Shown piece by piece: positions 11,784-22,340 of a stretch of 64,000 nt of DNA. The notes under the pieces were generated by a model. It made no database searches. It was given only the letters and a program-made list of their open reading frames with translations, and had not been told where the DNA came from. Position numbers and translations under genes: made by a program. Position 1 is the stretch's first letter, and each line of letters begins with the position of its first letter. Origin of the DNA: Elymus sibiricus (lineage: Eukaryota; Streptophyta; Magnoliopsida; Poales; Poaceae); contig CM077665.1 of the NCBI GenBank assembly GCA_039707655.1, positions 138,031,148-138,095,147 of the forward strand. Direction: 5' to 3'.

Positions 11784-13149
11784 TGATAACCCACAAGTAT
11801 AGGGGATCGCAACAGTTTTCAAGGGTAGAGTATTCAACCCAAATTTATAGATTCGACACAAGGGGAGACAAAGAATACTTGAGAGTATTAGCAGTTGAGT
11901 TGTCAATTCAACCACACCTGCAGATTAAATCTCTGCAGCAAAGTGATCAGTAGCACAGTAATATGATAGTTTGATAGAAATAGCAGCAGTAACGGTAACA
12001 GTAGCAGTGATAGCAGTAGTTTGTAGCAGTTGGAACAGTAGCAGTAGCAATAGTAACTTAGCAAGAACAGTATGTGGAAAACTCGCAGGCACTGGATCGG
12101 TGAACTCGTTGGATGATATTCATCATATAACAGTCATAACCTAGGGCGACACAGAACTAGCTCTGGTTCATAAATGTAATGTAGGCATGTATTCCGTAAA
12201 TAGTCATACATGCTTATGGAAAAGAACTTGCATGACATCTTTTGTCCAACCCTCCCATGGCAGCGGGGTCCATAAGAAAACTAAGGGATATTAAGGCCTC
12301 CTTTTAATAGAGAACCGGAACAAAGCATTAGCACACGGTGAATACATGAACTCCTCAAACTACGGTCATCGCCGTGAAGTATCCCAAATATTGTCACTAT
12401 GGGGTTGACGGATCATAACACAAAATAGGTGCATATGACTAGGAAAGATCGGATCAAGAACATAGATATAATGGTGATAACATAAACGGTTCAGATCTGA
12501 AATCATGGCACTCGGGCCCTAGTGACAAGCATTAGGCATAGCAAAGTCATAGCAACATCAAGCTCAGAACATAGTGGATACTAGGGATCAAGCCCTAACA
12601 AAACTAACTCGATTACATGATGAATCTCATCCAACTCCCCACGGACCAGCAAGCCTACGAAGGAATTACTCACTCTCGGTGGGGAGCATCATGGAATTGG
12701 CGATGGAGAAGGGTTGATGATGATGAAGACCGAAGATTCCCCTCTCCGGAGCCCCAAACGGGCTCCAGATCTAGCCCCCCGATGAAGAACAGGAGGTGGC
12801 GGCAGCTCCGTATCGTAAAACGCGATGAAACTTTCTCTTTGATTTTTTTCTCCGAAAATAGGAATTTATTGTGGCGGAATTAGGGTCAGTGGGGCCACGA
12901 GGTGGGTGCTGCTCACCCTGGCCCCCCTCTTCGGTAGATTTTGTCACCAATAATTCTTATATATTCTGAAATAATTCTCCAAAAAGTTTCGTTCCATTCC
13001 GAGAACTTTTATTTCTGCACAAAAACAACACCATGGTAGTTCTGCTGAAAACAGCGTCAGTCCGGGTTAGTTTCATTCAAATCATGCAAATTAGAGTCCA
13101 AAACAAGGGCAAAAGAGTGAGGAAAAGTAGATACGTTGGAGACGTATCA
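11784..13149 (-). repeat. Gypsy LTR (1366 bp) inserted in LARD-1 LTR
   Basis: It begins TGATAACCCACAAG and ends GATACGTTGGAGACGTATCA, so on the minus strand it runs TGATACGTCTCC...GGGTTATCA. Both ends are intact and no internal region is attached, as in a solo LTR. The flanks ACCCA and GGCCA do not match, so a clean solo LTR with target duplication is not supported. Around 11975-12060 there is an imperfect CAGTAG/CAGTAA-rich stretch. No gene. Confidence 0.8.
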
Positions 13150-13412
13150 GGCCACCCCAAAAACCTAAACCTAGACCGATCCCCATCTCCACTCCCACTC
13201 ACTCACTCCTCATGCCCGCCACCACACACTCAATGCCTCACCCAACCACTCTCTCCTCGATCCCCTCCTTCCCCTTATCGCGGCGCCAGAGAGGAGCGAG
13301 AGCCCGCGTGCCCGATCCCCTCGCCAACGCCTCCGCCTCCTGCTGCCGACAACCGGCGTGAAACCCGATGTTCTCTACCCTCCCTCTTCTCCCTCCGTTT
13401 TCCCCTGCGCCT
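13150..13412 (+). repeat. LARD-1 5' LTR, piece 2
   Basis: C-rich sequence between two inserted Gypsy LTRs. It joins in sense and composition to 40866 onward across the inserted solo LTR. An open frame of 133 codons at 13033-13434 crosses the insertion borders and is therefore meaningless. Confidence 0.75.
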
Positions 13413-13560
13413 TGCTACTAGTGAAGCAATATAGTAGCGATAAGTATTTCCCTCAGTGTGGACCAAGGTTATCGAACCAGTAGGAGAATCGAGGCAAACT
13501 CTCGTCGTTAGCACCTACACACACAAAACCAAACACTTGCACCCAACGCGGGCAAGAGGG

Positions 13561-15085
13561 TGATAACCCACAAGTGTAGGGGATTGTTTGTAGCCTTTTT
13601 CGATATGTAAGAGTGTCGAACCCAACGAGGAGCTAAAGTTAGAACAAATATTCCCTCAAGTTCTATCGACCACCGATACAACTCTACGCACGCTAATGCT
13701 TGCTTTACCTAGAACAAGTATGAAACTACTTTGCGGGAAGAAAACTAGAAGCACTTTGCAAGATAATAAAGAACGTGGAAATAAAAGTTAGGTGCTGTTT
13801 TAATAAAAGAACAAAAAGAATAAATAACTTAGTAGAAAGCTTGTTGTGTAACGCAAGAGAAATATTGTCCCTAGGCAATTGAATATAATATGATAGATAC
13901 TTGTCATATGCAATGGGGGAGAGGCATACGCTAACACACTTTCCGTACTTGGATCATATGCACTTATGATTGGAACTCTAGCAAGCATCCGCAACTACCA
14001 AAGATCATTAAGGTAAAACTCAACCATAGCATTAAGTATCAAGTCCTCTTTACTCCCTTACGCAACAACCCACCTACTCGGGTTTATGCTTCTGTCACTC
14101 AAGCAACCCACCATAGGCAAATCATGAACATATTGCAACACCCTATAGCGGGGATCCCTCATGTTTGCGCGACACGGAGGGCACCATAGGACATCACCAT
14201 ATCAACATACAACTCACATCCATAACATCATACCACAATTAACCCATAGGACAAAAGAGATCTACTCAAACATCATAGGATAGCCAAATATCATTGGGAA
14301 ATAATATATGGAGTTGAGCACCATGTTTAAGTAGAGATTACAGTGGGAAAGAGAGGTGTTACACTGCTGCATAGAGGGGGGAGAGAGTTGGTGTTGACGG
14401 CGGCGAAGTTGTTGGTGTAGATTGCCGTCACGATGATTGCCCCGGCGGCGTTCCGGCGCCACCGGGAGAGAGGGGGAGAGAGCCCCCCTCCTTCTTCTTC
14501 TTCCTTGGCGTCCCCCCTAGATGGGAGGAGAGTTACCCCTCTGGTCCATGGCCTCCATGGCGGCGGAGGGGCAGGAGCCCCTCCGAGATTGGATCTCCCT
14601 CTCTGTTCTCTTCTGTTTCGCGTTCCTGTTTTTTGGCCGAAAACCGTTTCTTATATTCCTGGAGATCCGTAACTTCGATCGGGCTGAAATTTTGAGTATA
14701 TTTTTATCCAAAAATTAGCTTCCTTGCGCCCGAAGGAGAACTCCAACCGACGTACGAGGTGGGCACAACCCACCACCACGCGTTTGGGCCCCCTGGCGCG
14801 CCGTGGTGTATCTTGGGGGCTGTGTCCCTCCGTTTGCACTGATTCCACTTCTCAAAATTCACAAATATTCCCAAAAAAATCTCCCTAGATTTTCATCGCG
14901 TCTGGGCTTCTTTTGATATGGATATTCTGCGAAACAAAAAACATGCCACAAACAGGAACTGGCACTGGGCACTGGATCAATATGTTAGTCCGATAAATCA
15001 TATAAAATGTTGCCAAAAATATGTGAAAGTTGTATAATATTGGCATGAAACAATCAAAAATTATAGATACGACGGAGACGTATCA
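13561..15085 (-). repeat. 3' LTR of E2 (1525 bp)
   Basis: Begins TGATAACCCACAAG and ends GATACGACGGAGACGTATCA. On the minus strand the terminal palindrome is slightly imperfect (one base). The pieces at 38396-39561 align with it from about 13922 to the end. Confidence 0.93.
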
Positions 15086-18066
15086 GCATCCCCAAGCTTA
15101 ATTCCTGCTCGTCCTCGAGTAGGTAAATGATAAAAAAGATAATTTTTGATGTGGAATGCTACCTAGCATAATCTTGATCATATATCTAATTATGGCATGA
15201 ATATTAAGACACGAGTGATTCAAAGCAATAGTCTAGTTTTGACCTAAAGACATTAATACTCAGGCATCCCAACAAACAATCATGTATTTCAAAATATCAA
15301 GGCTAAAGAACGCTATCCCTACAAAATCATATAGCCTTGTCATGCTCTGTCTTCTTAACACGAAGTATAAATTATGTACTACCCCGGTGTCAGCCAAGCA
15401 ATTGGTTCATACTTTTTAACGCGCTTCAGCATTTTCAACTCTCACGCAATACATGAGAGCAAGCCATGGATATAGCACTATGGGTGGAATAGAATATGGT
15501 GGTAGGTTTCAAAGGGGTAAAAGTGGAGAAGAAAGTCTCGCATCAACTCAGCGTATCAACGGGCTATGGAGATGCCCATCAATAGATATCAATGCGAGGA
15601 GTAGGGATTGCCATGCAACGGATTCACTAAAAGCTATAAGTGTATGAAAGCTCAATATGAAAACTAAGTGGGTGTGCATCTAATTCTATAATGAAAAATT
15701 CCCACTAGTATATGAAAGTGACAACATAGGAGACTCTCTATATGAAAAACATGGTGCTACTTTGAAGCACAAGTGTGGAATTAGCATGCCCCTTTTTCTT
15801 TCTTGTTTTTCTTTTTTTCCTTTTTTTATTTTATTTATTTTCTATTTTTTTCTTTGTCCGGAGCCTCATCCCGACTTGTGGGGGAATCATAGTTTCCATC
15901 ATCCTTTCATCACCGGGACATGCTCTAATAATGAATAATGATGATCATCACACTTCTATTTACTTACAACTCAATATTACAACGATAGTAGAACAAAGCA
16001 TGACTCTATATGAATGCAATGATCTAGCGTAGCAAAGATATCAAAAAACGGACAAGCCATGGAAACATCATGCTAGCTATCTTACGATCATGTAATGCAA
16101 TATGACAATGAATGCTCAAGTCATCAAAACGGAAGCGGTGGAAGTTGCATGGCAATATATCTCGGAATGGCTATGGAAATTCCATAATAGGTAGGTATGG
16201 TGGCTGTTTTGAGGAAGATATAATAAGGCTTATGTGTGATAGAGCGTATCATATCACGGGGTTTGGATGCACCGGCGAAGTTTGCACCGACTCTCGAGGT
16301 GAGAAAGGGCAATGCACGATACCGTAGAGGCTAGCAAATTGTGGAAAGGTAAGAGTGCATATAATCCATGAACTCACATTAGTCATAAAGAACTCACATA
16401 CTTATTGCAAAAGTTTATTAGCCCTCGAAGCAAAGTATTACTACGCATGCTCCTAGGGGGGAGGTTGGTAGGAGTTAATCATCGCGCGCCCCCGACCTTC
16501 GCACAAAGATAGACAATCAAGAATAAATTATGCTCCAACTTCCTAGCATAACGGGAGACTATACGTGCATGGTTTGGGAATCACAAACCTTAACACCAAT
16601 ATCTTACTAAACACAATCATCCACTAGTACCTCCCACATATTATCATCTCTATATCGCAAAACTATTGCAAGGAATCAAACGTATCATATTCAGTGATCC
16701 CTAAGTTTTATGTAGGATTTTATGACTAACCATGCAAATGACCAATTCCTGTTGACTCTCTAAATAGATATAAGTGAAGCAAGACAGTTTAATTCTTTCT
16801 ACAAAATACCATGCTCTAATAAATATAAGTTAAGCAAAAGAGCATTCTACGAATAATGGTTTTCTATGTGAAGAGAAACATGCAATCTAAACTTTAAATG
16901 ATATAAGTGAAGCACATGAAGCATTCTATAAAGCCATACTCAAAAGATATAAGTGAAGTGCAATGAGCATTCTATAAATCAACCATGGAATATCTCATAC
17001 CAGCATGGTGCATAAAATAAAAGTGAAAACTAAACACAAAAGACGCTCCAAGATTTACACATATCACATGAACGAAACGAAAACGAAAACATACCGATAC
17101 TTGTTGAAGAAAGATGGAATGCCTTCCGGGGCATACCCAAGCTTAGACGCTTGAGTCTCCTTGGATATTTACTTGGGGTGCCTTGGGCATCCCCAAGCTT
17201 GAACTCTTGCCTCTCCTCCTTCTCGTCATATCGACACCTCCTCGATGTTCGAACACTTCATCCACACAAAACTTAAAAGAAGACTCGTGAGATCCGTTAG
17301 TATAATAAAGCAAATTCCTACTTTAAGTACTGTTTAAAACCCATTCATATTTTATATTTGCATTATACCTGCTGTATTATAACTTCTCCATGGCTTATAC
17401 GACCGATAAAATCGATAGTTTCCTCAAAACAAGCAAAACAATGCATCAAAAACAGAATCTGTCTTAAACAGGACAGTCTGTAGTAATCTGAACTTTGTCC
17501 ATACTTATGTACCTCCAAAAATTCTGAAACAATAGGAAGAAATAAAAAAAATTGTATGGAAATACTATGTAAAAATTTCAGAAACTTTTGATGTTCCAGT
17601 AAAAAATGAAAATTCACACACTACAGCCAAAGTTTCTGTTTTTACACCGCACATACCAACAAGCAATCTAATCATCCTAAAGGCAAATCTTGGCACATTA
17701 TTTTTATAATACAATGGATTTGTACAAGGGGATAAATATTTTTGTTGGAAAAGTTTCCATGATTCAAGACTCACAAAGTTTCCATGGGCATGAACAAAGT
17801 TCAAGGATATCCCCCACTTCAACGATGCTCATCATCTCTCTCACTTTCACCTTTCCTTTTGTGAAGTTTTAGGTTCCCCTCTATATTTTTTTTTGTTTTT
17901 AAACTTTATAAAAGCACACAACAGAAATAAATGACTCTCTAAAACTTCCAGGTTGTCTCCCTGGCAGCGCTTCTTTAAAGCCATTAAGCTAGGCATAAAG
18001 TGCTCAAGTAATGGATCCACCCGGATCCCAAGGTATATCAAAGCCAATTTTAATTAACAATGATTT
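15086..18066 (-). other. Non-coding 3' internal region of E2
   Basis: No coding region is recognisable. The PPT (AAGCTTGGGGATGC on the minus strand) is at 15086-15099. A block at 15761-16500 is shared with element B and with 47747-48188. PPT-like hairpins lie at 17119-17144 and 17173-17200. The box with GCGCTTC...GGGAGACAACC (17945-17998, minus strand) lies just past the ORF, as in E1. AT-rich repeats containing 'ataagtgaagc' occur several times between 16790 and 16960. Confidence 0.8.
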
Positions 18067-19342
18067 TTAATTTAGTAGTGAGCACAAAGTGATATATATC
18101 ATGTGACAACAAAGTCTAACTCTCTTCCTATGCATCGACATGTCATACAAGAACAATTCATGCACATTAAGTAAATGCCAATGCATAGTATAAACAGTTT
18201 CTTGCAATTTTATAGTTTTGGAAACATAAAGAGGTGGAGATGTAGTTCCTCTCTCATAATAATTGCAAGTAGGAGCAGCAAGCACATGCATATTATATTC
18301 ATCAAAATCATCATGTGTAGTGGTAAAACGCAACCCATCAATATAATCCTTAATAAGTGTGAACTTCTCCGATATAGTGTAGTTGGGAGAATTCAAAAAG
18401 ATAATAGGACTATCATGTGTGGTTGCAATAGCAACAATTTCGTGGTTAACATAAGGAATTATAGCAAGTTCATCTTCATAAGCATAATTCATATTGGCAT
18501 CTTGGCCACAAGCATATCAAGCATCAAGTTCATCAAAAAGGGATATTTCAAATGAATCCAAGGGATCATAGCAATCATCATAGCATTCATCCTTCGGTAA
18601 GCACGAAGGGTAATTAAACAATGTATGAGTTGAATAGTTACTCTCATTAGAAGGTGGGCACGGGTGATCAATCCGCTCTTCCTCCTTTGTTCTTCGCTCT
18701 CCTCCTCATCTTTTTCATCTAATGAGCTCACAGTTTCAGCAATTTCTTCTTCCATAGATTCCTGCAAAATATTAGTCTCTTCCAAGGCAGCGGACATTCT
18801 CTCAATAAATTTAATAATATCAGGATTGCAATCATAATTCTCATAGCAATATTTAAGTATGGATAAATTTTCAGATTCGTAAGGAACATCATCATCATAC
18901 TTTTCAAGCAAAGAATTTCATAAGCACCTTTAAAAGCAACAAATTCTTCTATTCGATCCACATCATAGTAATCATAAATACCTTTAGCATATGAAGCCAA
19001 GGTTTCATTATTGTTGAATTTACATTGAAAGGGAAGGTGTCGAGCTTCTATCTTAGAGCAACAAGTAAAGTCACATCGCGAGCATGCATCCCAAGCAAAC
19101 CATTGCAATATTCTAATTTGATCCCATAAGTGTTTCCCTTTTTGAGATAAGCGATAATCCCTAAAGTACTCACGTTGATCCAACGTGTCTCCCATTATAA
19201 AGTTCGATGAGAATTTCTCAAGATTATCAAAGGAGTAATTAACGTGTTTCACATAACTAGCATCGAGGGTTTTAGGAGGTTCCTCATCTCCATGAGTAGC
19301 AAGTACAACTATTTTTTTTGGTGTTTCGTGTTCCATATCCAT
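18067..19342 (-). pseudogene. ORF of unknown function in Gypsy element E2, frameshifted
   Basis: Starting 96 bases after the PBS, the minus strand reads about 425 codons in three overlapping pieces (19342-18728, 18911-18489, 18492-18067) separated by frameshifts and at least one stop. I do not recognise a gag, protease, RT or integrase motif. The N-terminal part has a cysteine-rich patch (WDACSRCDFTCCSK). The middle is acidic (ESMEEEIAETVSSLDEKDEEE). The C-terminal part has YYERGTTSPPLYVSKTIKL, then a hydrophobic stretch and a closing MHRKRVRL. The C-terminal part lines up with the plus-strand ORF of E1 (YYEGGTYACRN...FPLYVLKLLK...IHRK), so it is an element-borne family and not a captured host gene seen once. 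Function is unknown. Its place suggests a substitute for gag or a relic. Confidence 0.7.
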
Positions 19343-19437
19343 AACTAAAGATATAAAACAACTAATAACAGAAAATAAAAATTACTTAATAATAAAGAAA
19401 ACAAGCACACACGAGAATATTCATCCCACGCTATTGC

Positions 19438-19455
19438 TCCCCGGCAACGGCGCCA
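19438..19455 (-). other. Primer binding site of E2 (tRNA-Asp type)
   Basis: The minus strand reads TGGCGCCGTTGCCGGGGA, complementary to the 3' end of plant tRNA-Asp. It lies 11 bases inside the 5' LTR end at 19467. Confidence 0.93.
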
Positions 19456-19466
19456 AAAAAAGGTCT

Positions 19467-19527
19467 TGATAACCCACAAGTGTAGGGGATCGTTTGTTGC
19501 CTTTTTCGATAAGTAAGAGTCTCGAAC
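19467..19527 (-). repeat. 5' LTR of E2, piece 1
   Basis: TGATAACCCACAAGTGTAGG start, matching 13561 onward. It ends with the target duplication CGAAC (19523-19527), where E1 inserted. Confidence 0.92.
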
Positions 19528-21492
19528 TGATACGTCTCCAACGTATCGATAATTTATGAAGTATTTATGTCATATTTGCCTATGTTTTTACTATGGTTTT
19601 GTGATTTATTGGGACTAACCTATTAATGGTTGCAAAAGTGCACAAGTTCTTGTTTCACACTTTGATGTGCAGAAATTAATTGGAAATTGTCGAAAAAACG
19701 CAAAAGGAGTCTTGTTGGAGGAGGACTCTGACTTTCCTGAAATCTGTCCACGAATAGTTTTTAGAGATCGTCAGCTTGAGCCCCGAAGACAGCGTCAAAT
19801 GGAAAAAGCTAAAACTAGGAAAGTGTGAGTAATTTTATGGCATTGATTATGGACTCCAAATTCGTCCAAAACGGAGATCGGATGCAATCTCTAGACCCGT
19901 TTTACTGGAGGAAAATATCTGATTACGGGATTACGAGAATCGATGACGTGATTGAGTCCAACTCTTACCATATCTGATGTATTCGGCCAAGCCACGACTT
20001 TGAGGACTCATGAGGGCTGAGAGGAGTCCCTAGGGAGGTTCTAGAGGTGTCCAAGAGCCATTGCATCAAGGGTCCATCCATCGGAGGGCCATAGAACACC
20101 ACAGAGGCACATATAAGGAGAGAAAAACCCTAATTTCGGGAGAGCCACCAAAAGCCACGAATTTGCCTCTCCCTTGGCAGCCGCCAAGAAGGGGAGAGGC
20201 TCCTCCATTGCAGCACCAAGACCAAGGAAGAAGGGGGGCAAGGGGCCGCCGCCCGTCGCCGGCGCCGTGGCCGCCATGGCCTCCATCTCTTTGGGGCTGC
20301 ACCTCTCCATCAACAACTCTCTTTTTCTCACCATGATAATACGTGAGTAATCCAGCTTGGGGCTGAGGGTTTGTACCGGTATCTATGTGTTTAATCTCTC
20401 TCTCTCGTGTTCTTGAGATGGCACGATCTTGATGTATCACGGGCTTTGTTAATATAGTTGGATCATATGGTGTTTTCCCCTCTCTATCTTGTTGTGATGA
20501 ATTGAGTTTTCCCTTTGAGATTTTGTTATTATCGGATTGAATACTTTTATGGATTTGAGAGCACTTGATGTATGTCTTGCATGCGGATACCCGTAGTGAC
20601 ATTGGGGTATTCAAGTGATTTACTTGATATATGTTATGGCGTCAACTTGCGGATTCCGGTGACCTTGGGGATCTATGCATAGGGGTTGATTGCACGTTTT
20701 CATGCCTTGTTCTCCGATAGAAATCTTGGGGCACTCTTTGAGGTTCTTTGTGTTGGATTGAGTATTATGAATCTGAATTTTTTTGATGTGTATCGTATAT
20801 TTAACTCATGGATACCTGTGGTGACATTGGAGTATCTAGGTGACATTAGAGTTGGTTGATGCGTATCATATGGTGTTATTCTAGTACAAACTCTTAGATA
20901 GATCGATCGTAAAGGATAACTTGGTGTTATTTTAGTACGAACTCTAGGATAGATCGATCATAAAGGATAACTTTAAGGTGGTTTCGTACCCTACAAACAA
21001 TTTCTTCTTATGTTCTCCGCTAGATAAGAACTTTGGAGTGATTCTTCGTTGCACATTGAGGGATGGTTATGTGATCCAATTATATTAGCATTGTTGAGAG
21101 ATTGCACTAGCGAAAGTACGGACCCTAGGCCTTGTTTTCAAGCATTGCAATACCGTTTGTCCTCACTTTTCTTACTTGCTACCTTGCTGTTTTTATATTT
21201 TCAGATTACAAAAGCCTATATCTACCATCCATATTGCACTTGTATCACCATCTCTTCGCCGAACTAGTGCAACCTATGCAATTTGCCATTATATTGGGTG
21301 TGTTGGGGACACAAGAGATTTCTTGTATTTGATTGCAGGGTTGTTTGAGAGAGACCATCTTCATCCTACACCTCCCACGGATTGATAAACCTTAGGTCAT
21401 CCACTTGAGAGAAAATTGCTACTGTCCTACAAAACTCTGCGCTTGGAGGCCCGACAAAGTCCTACAAGAATAAAGTTGCGTAGTAGACATCG
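19528..21492 (+). repeat. 5' LTR of E1 (1965 bp)
   Basis: Begins with the palindrome GATACGT-CTCCA-ACGTATC one base in from the end. The 97- and 91-codon frames around 20041-20336 and the 182-codon minus frame come from GC-richer leader-like sequence, recur in the 3' LTR, and have no domain. Confidence 0.93.
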
Positions 21493-21502
21493 ACCTCTTT
21501 TC

Positions 21503-21520
21503 TGGCGCCGTTGCCGGGGA
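21503..21520 (+). other. Primer binding site of E1 (tRNA-Asp type)
   Basis: TGGCGCCGTTGCCGGGGA, identical to the PBS of E2, 10 bases after the 5' LTR. Confidence 0.95.
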
Positions 21521-21617
21521 GGTGAGTGCTTGAAGGTATATCTTTAGATCTTGCAATTAAATCTTTTAGTTTCTTTTTTTTCACTAGTTTGGTTTTATCA
21601 AAGAAAATATACAAAAA

Positions 21618-22340
21618 ATGGAGTTTAGGTTGCATCAATTGTCTCGTCTTTATAAAGTCTTTCGTGAAAATGATGGTTCGGAAAATTGTGCTCAATTGGT
21701 AGAGGAAGAATGTATGAAAATACTTAATGAGAATTCCTTCAATGATGAGCATGATCGAAATATTGCTAGTATGAATTCTTTGAATATCCATGATGCTAAT
21801 GATATGCAAAGCCACATGCTTGGGGGTGCTATGTTTGATGAAGATGATATTTTTAGTCCACCAAGTTTTGATGAGCAAATTTATTATGATGCTGGCATGC
21901 CTCCTATCTATGATGATTATGACGATGACATGCATGCTATATAGAGTGATAGTAACCATGAAACTTGTCATCGTGATTTTAATATTGAATGTGGTTATGT
22001 CAATCAAGTGTCTTATGATAGTTATTTTGTTGAGTTTGCTCCCACTGTTATGAATGAGAAGAAATATGCTTATGTGGAGCGTAATAAATTTTCTATGCTT
22101 GTAGATCATGAAAATAATGCTTTATGTGATAGTTATATTGTGAAATTCCTTCATGATGCTACTGAAATTTATTATGAGGGAGGAACATATGCTTGTAGAA
22201 ATTGCAATAATATCAGGTTTCCTCTCTATGTGTTGAAACTCTTGAAGATATGCTTGTTTTGCCTTCCTATGCTAGTTGATTCTTGCTCCCATAAATTGTT
22301 TGCTCACAAAATCCCTATTCATAGGAAGTGCTTGTCATGA
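21618..22340 (+). pseudogene. ORF of unknown function in Gypsy element E1, one in-frame stop
   Basis: An ATG about 100 bases after the PBS opens a frame of 241 codons that is broken only by one TAG (21942-21944) and resumes in the same frame. The product is acidic in its first half (FDEDDIFSPPSFDEQIYYD...IYDDYDDDM). It then has ALCDSYIVKFLHDATEIYYEGG, a short cysteine pair (CRNC), a hydrophobic stretch (LYVLKLLKICLFCLPML) that could be a membrane segment or a buried helix, and ends KIPIHRKCLS. The C-terminal half is homologous to the ORF of E2. No gag or pol motif is visible. It is followed by the conserved box at 22408-22462. I cannot assign a function. In a non-autonomous element it may act in packaging or be a passenger. 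Confidence 0.7.

Noticed and set aside
13033..13434. 133-codon frame, proline-rich
   Set aside because: It spans three different elements and so cannot be an ancestral gene.
20041..20614. Frames of 97 and 182 codons in the E1 LTR
   Set aside because: They repeat in the 3' LTR with disrupting changes. LTR leader sequence, not a gene.
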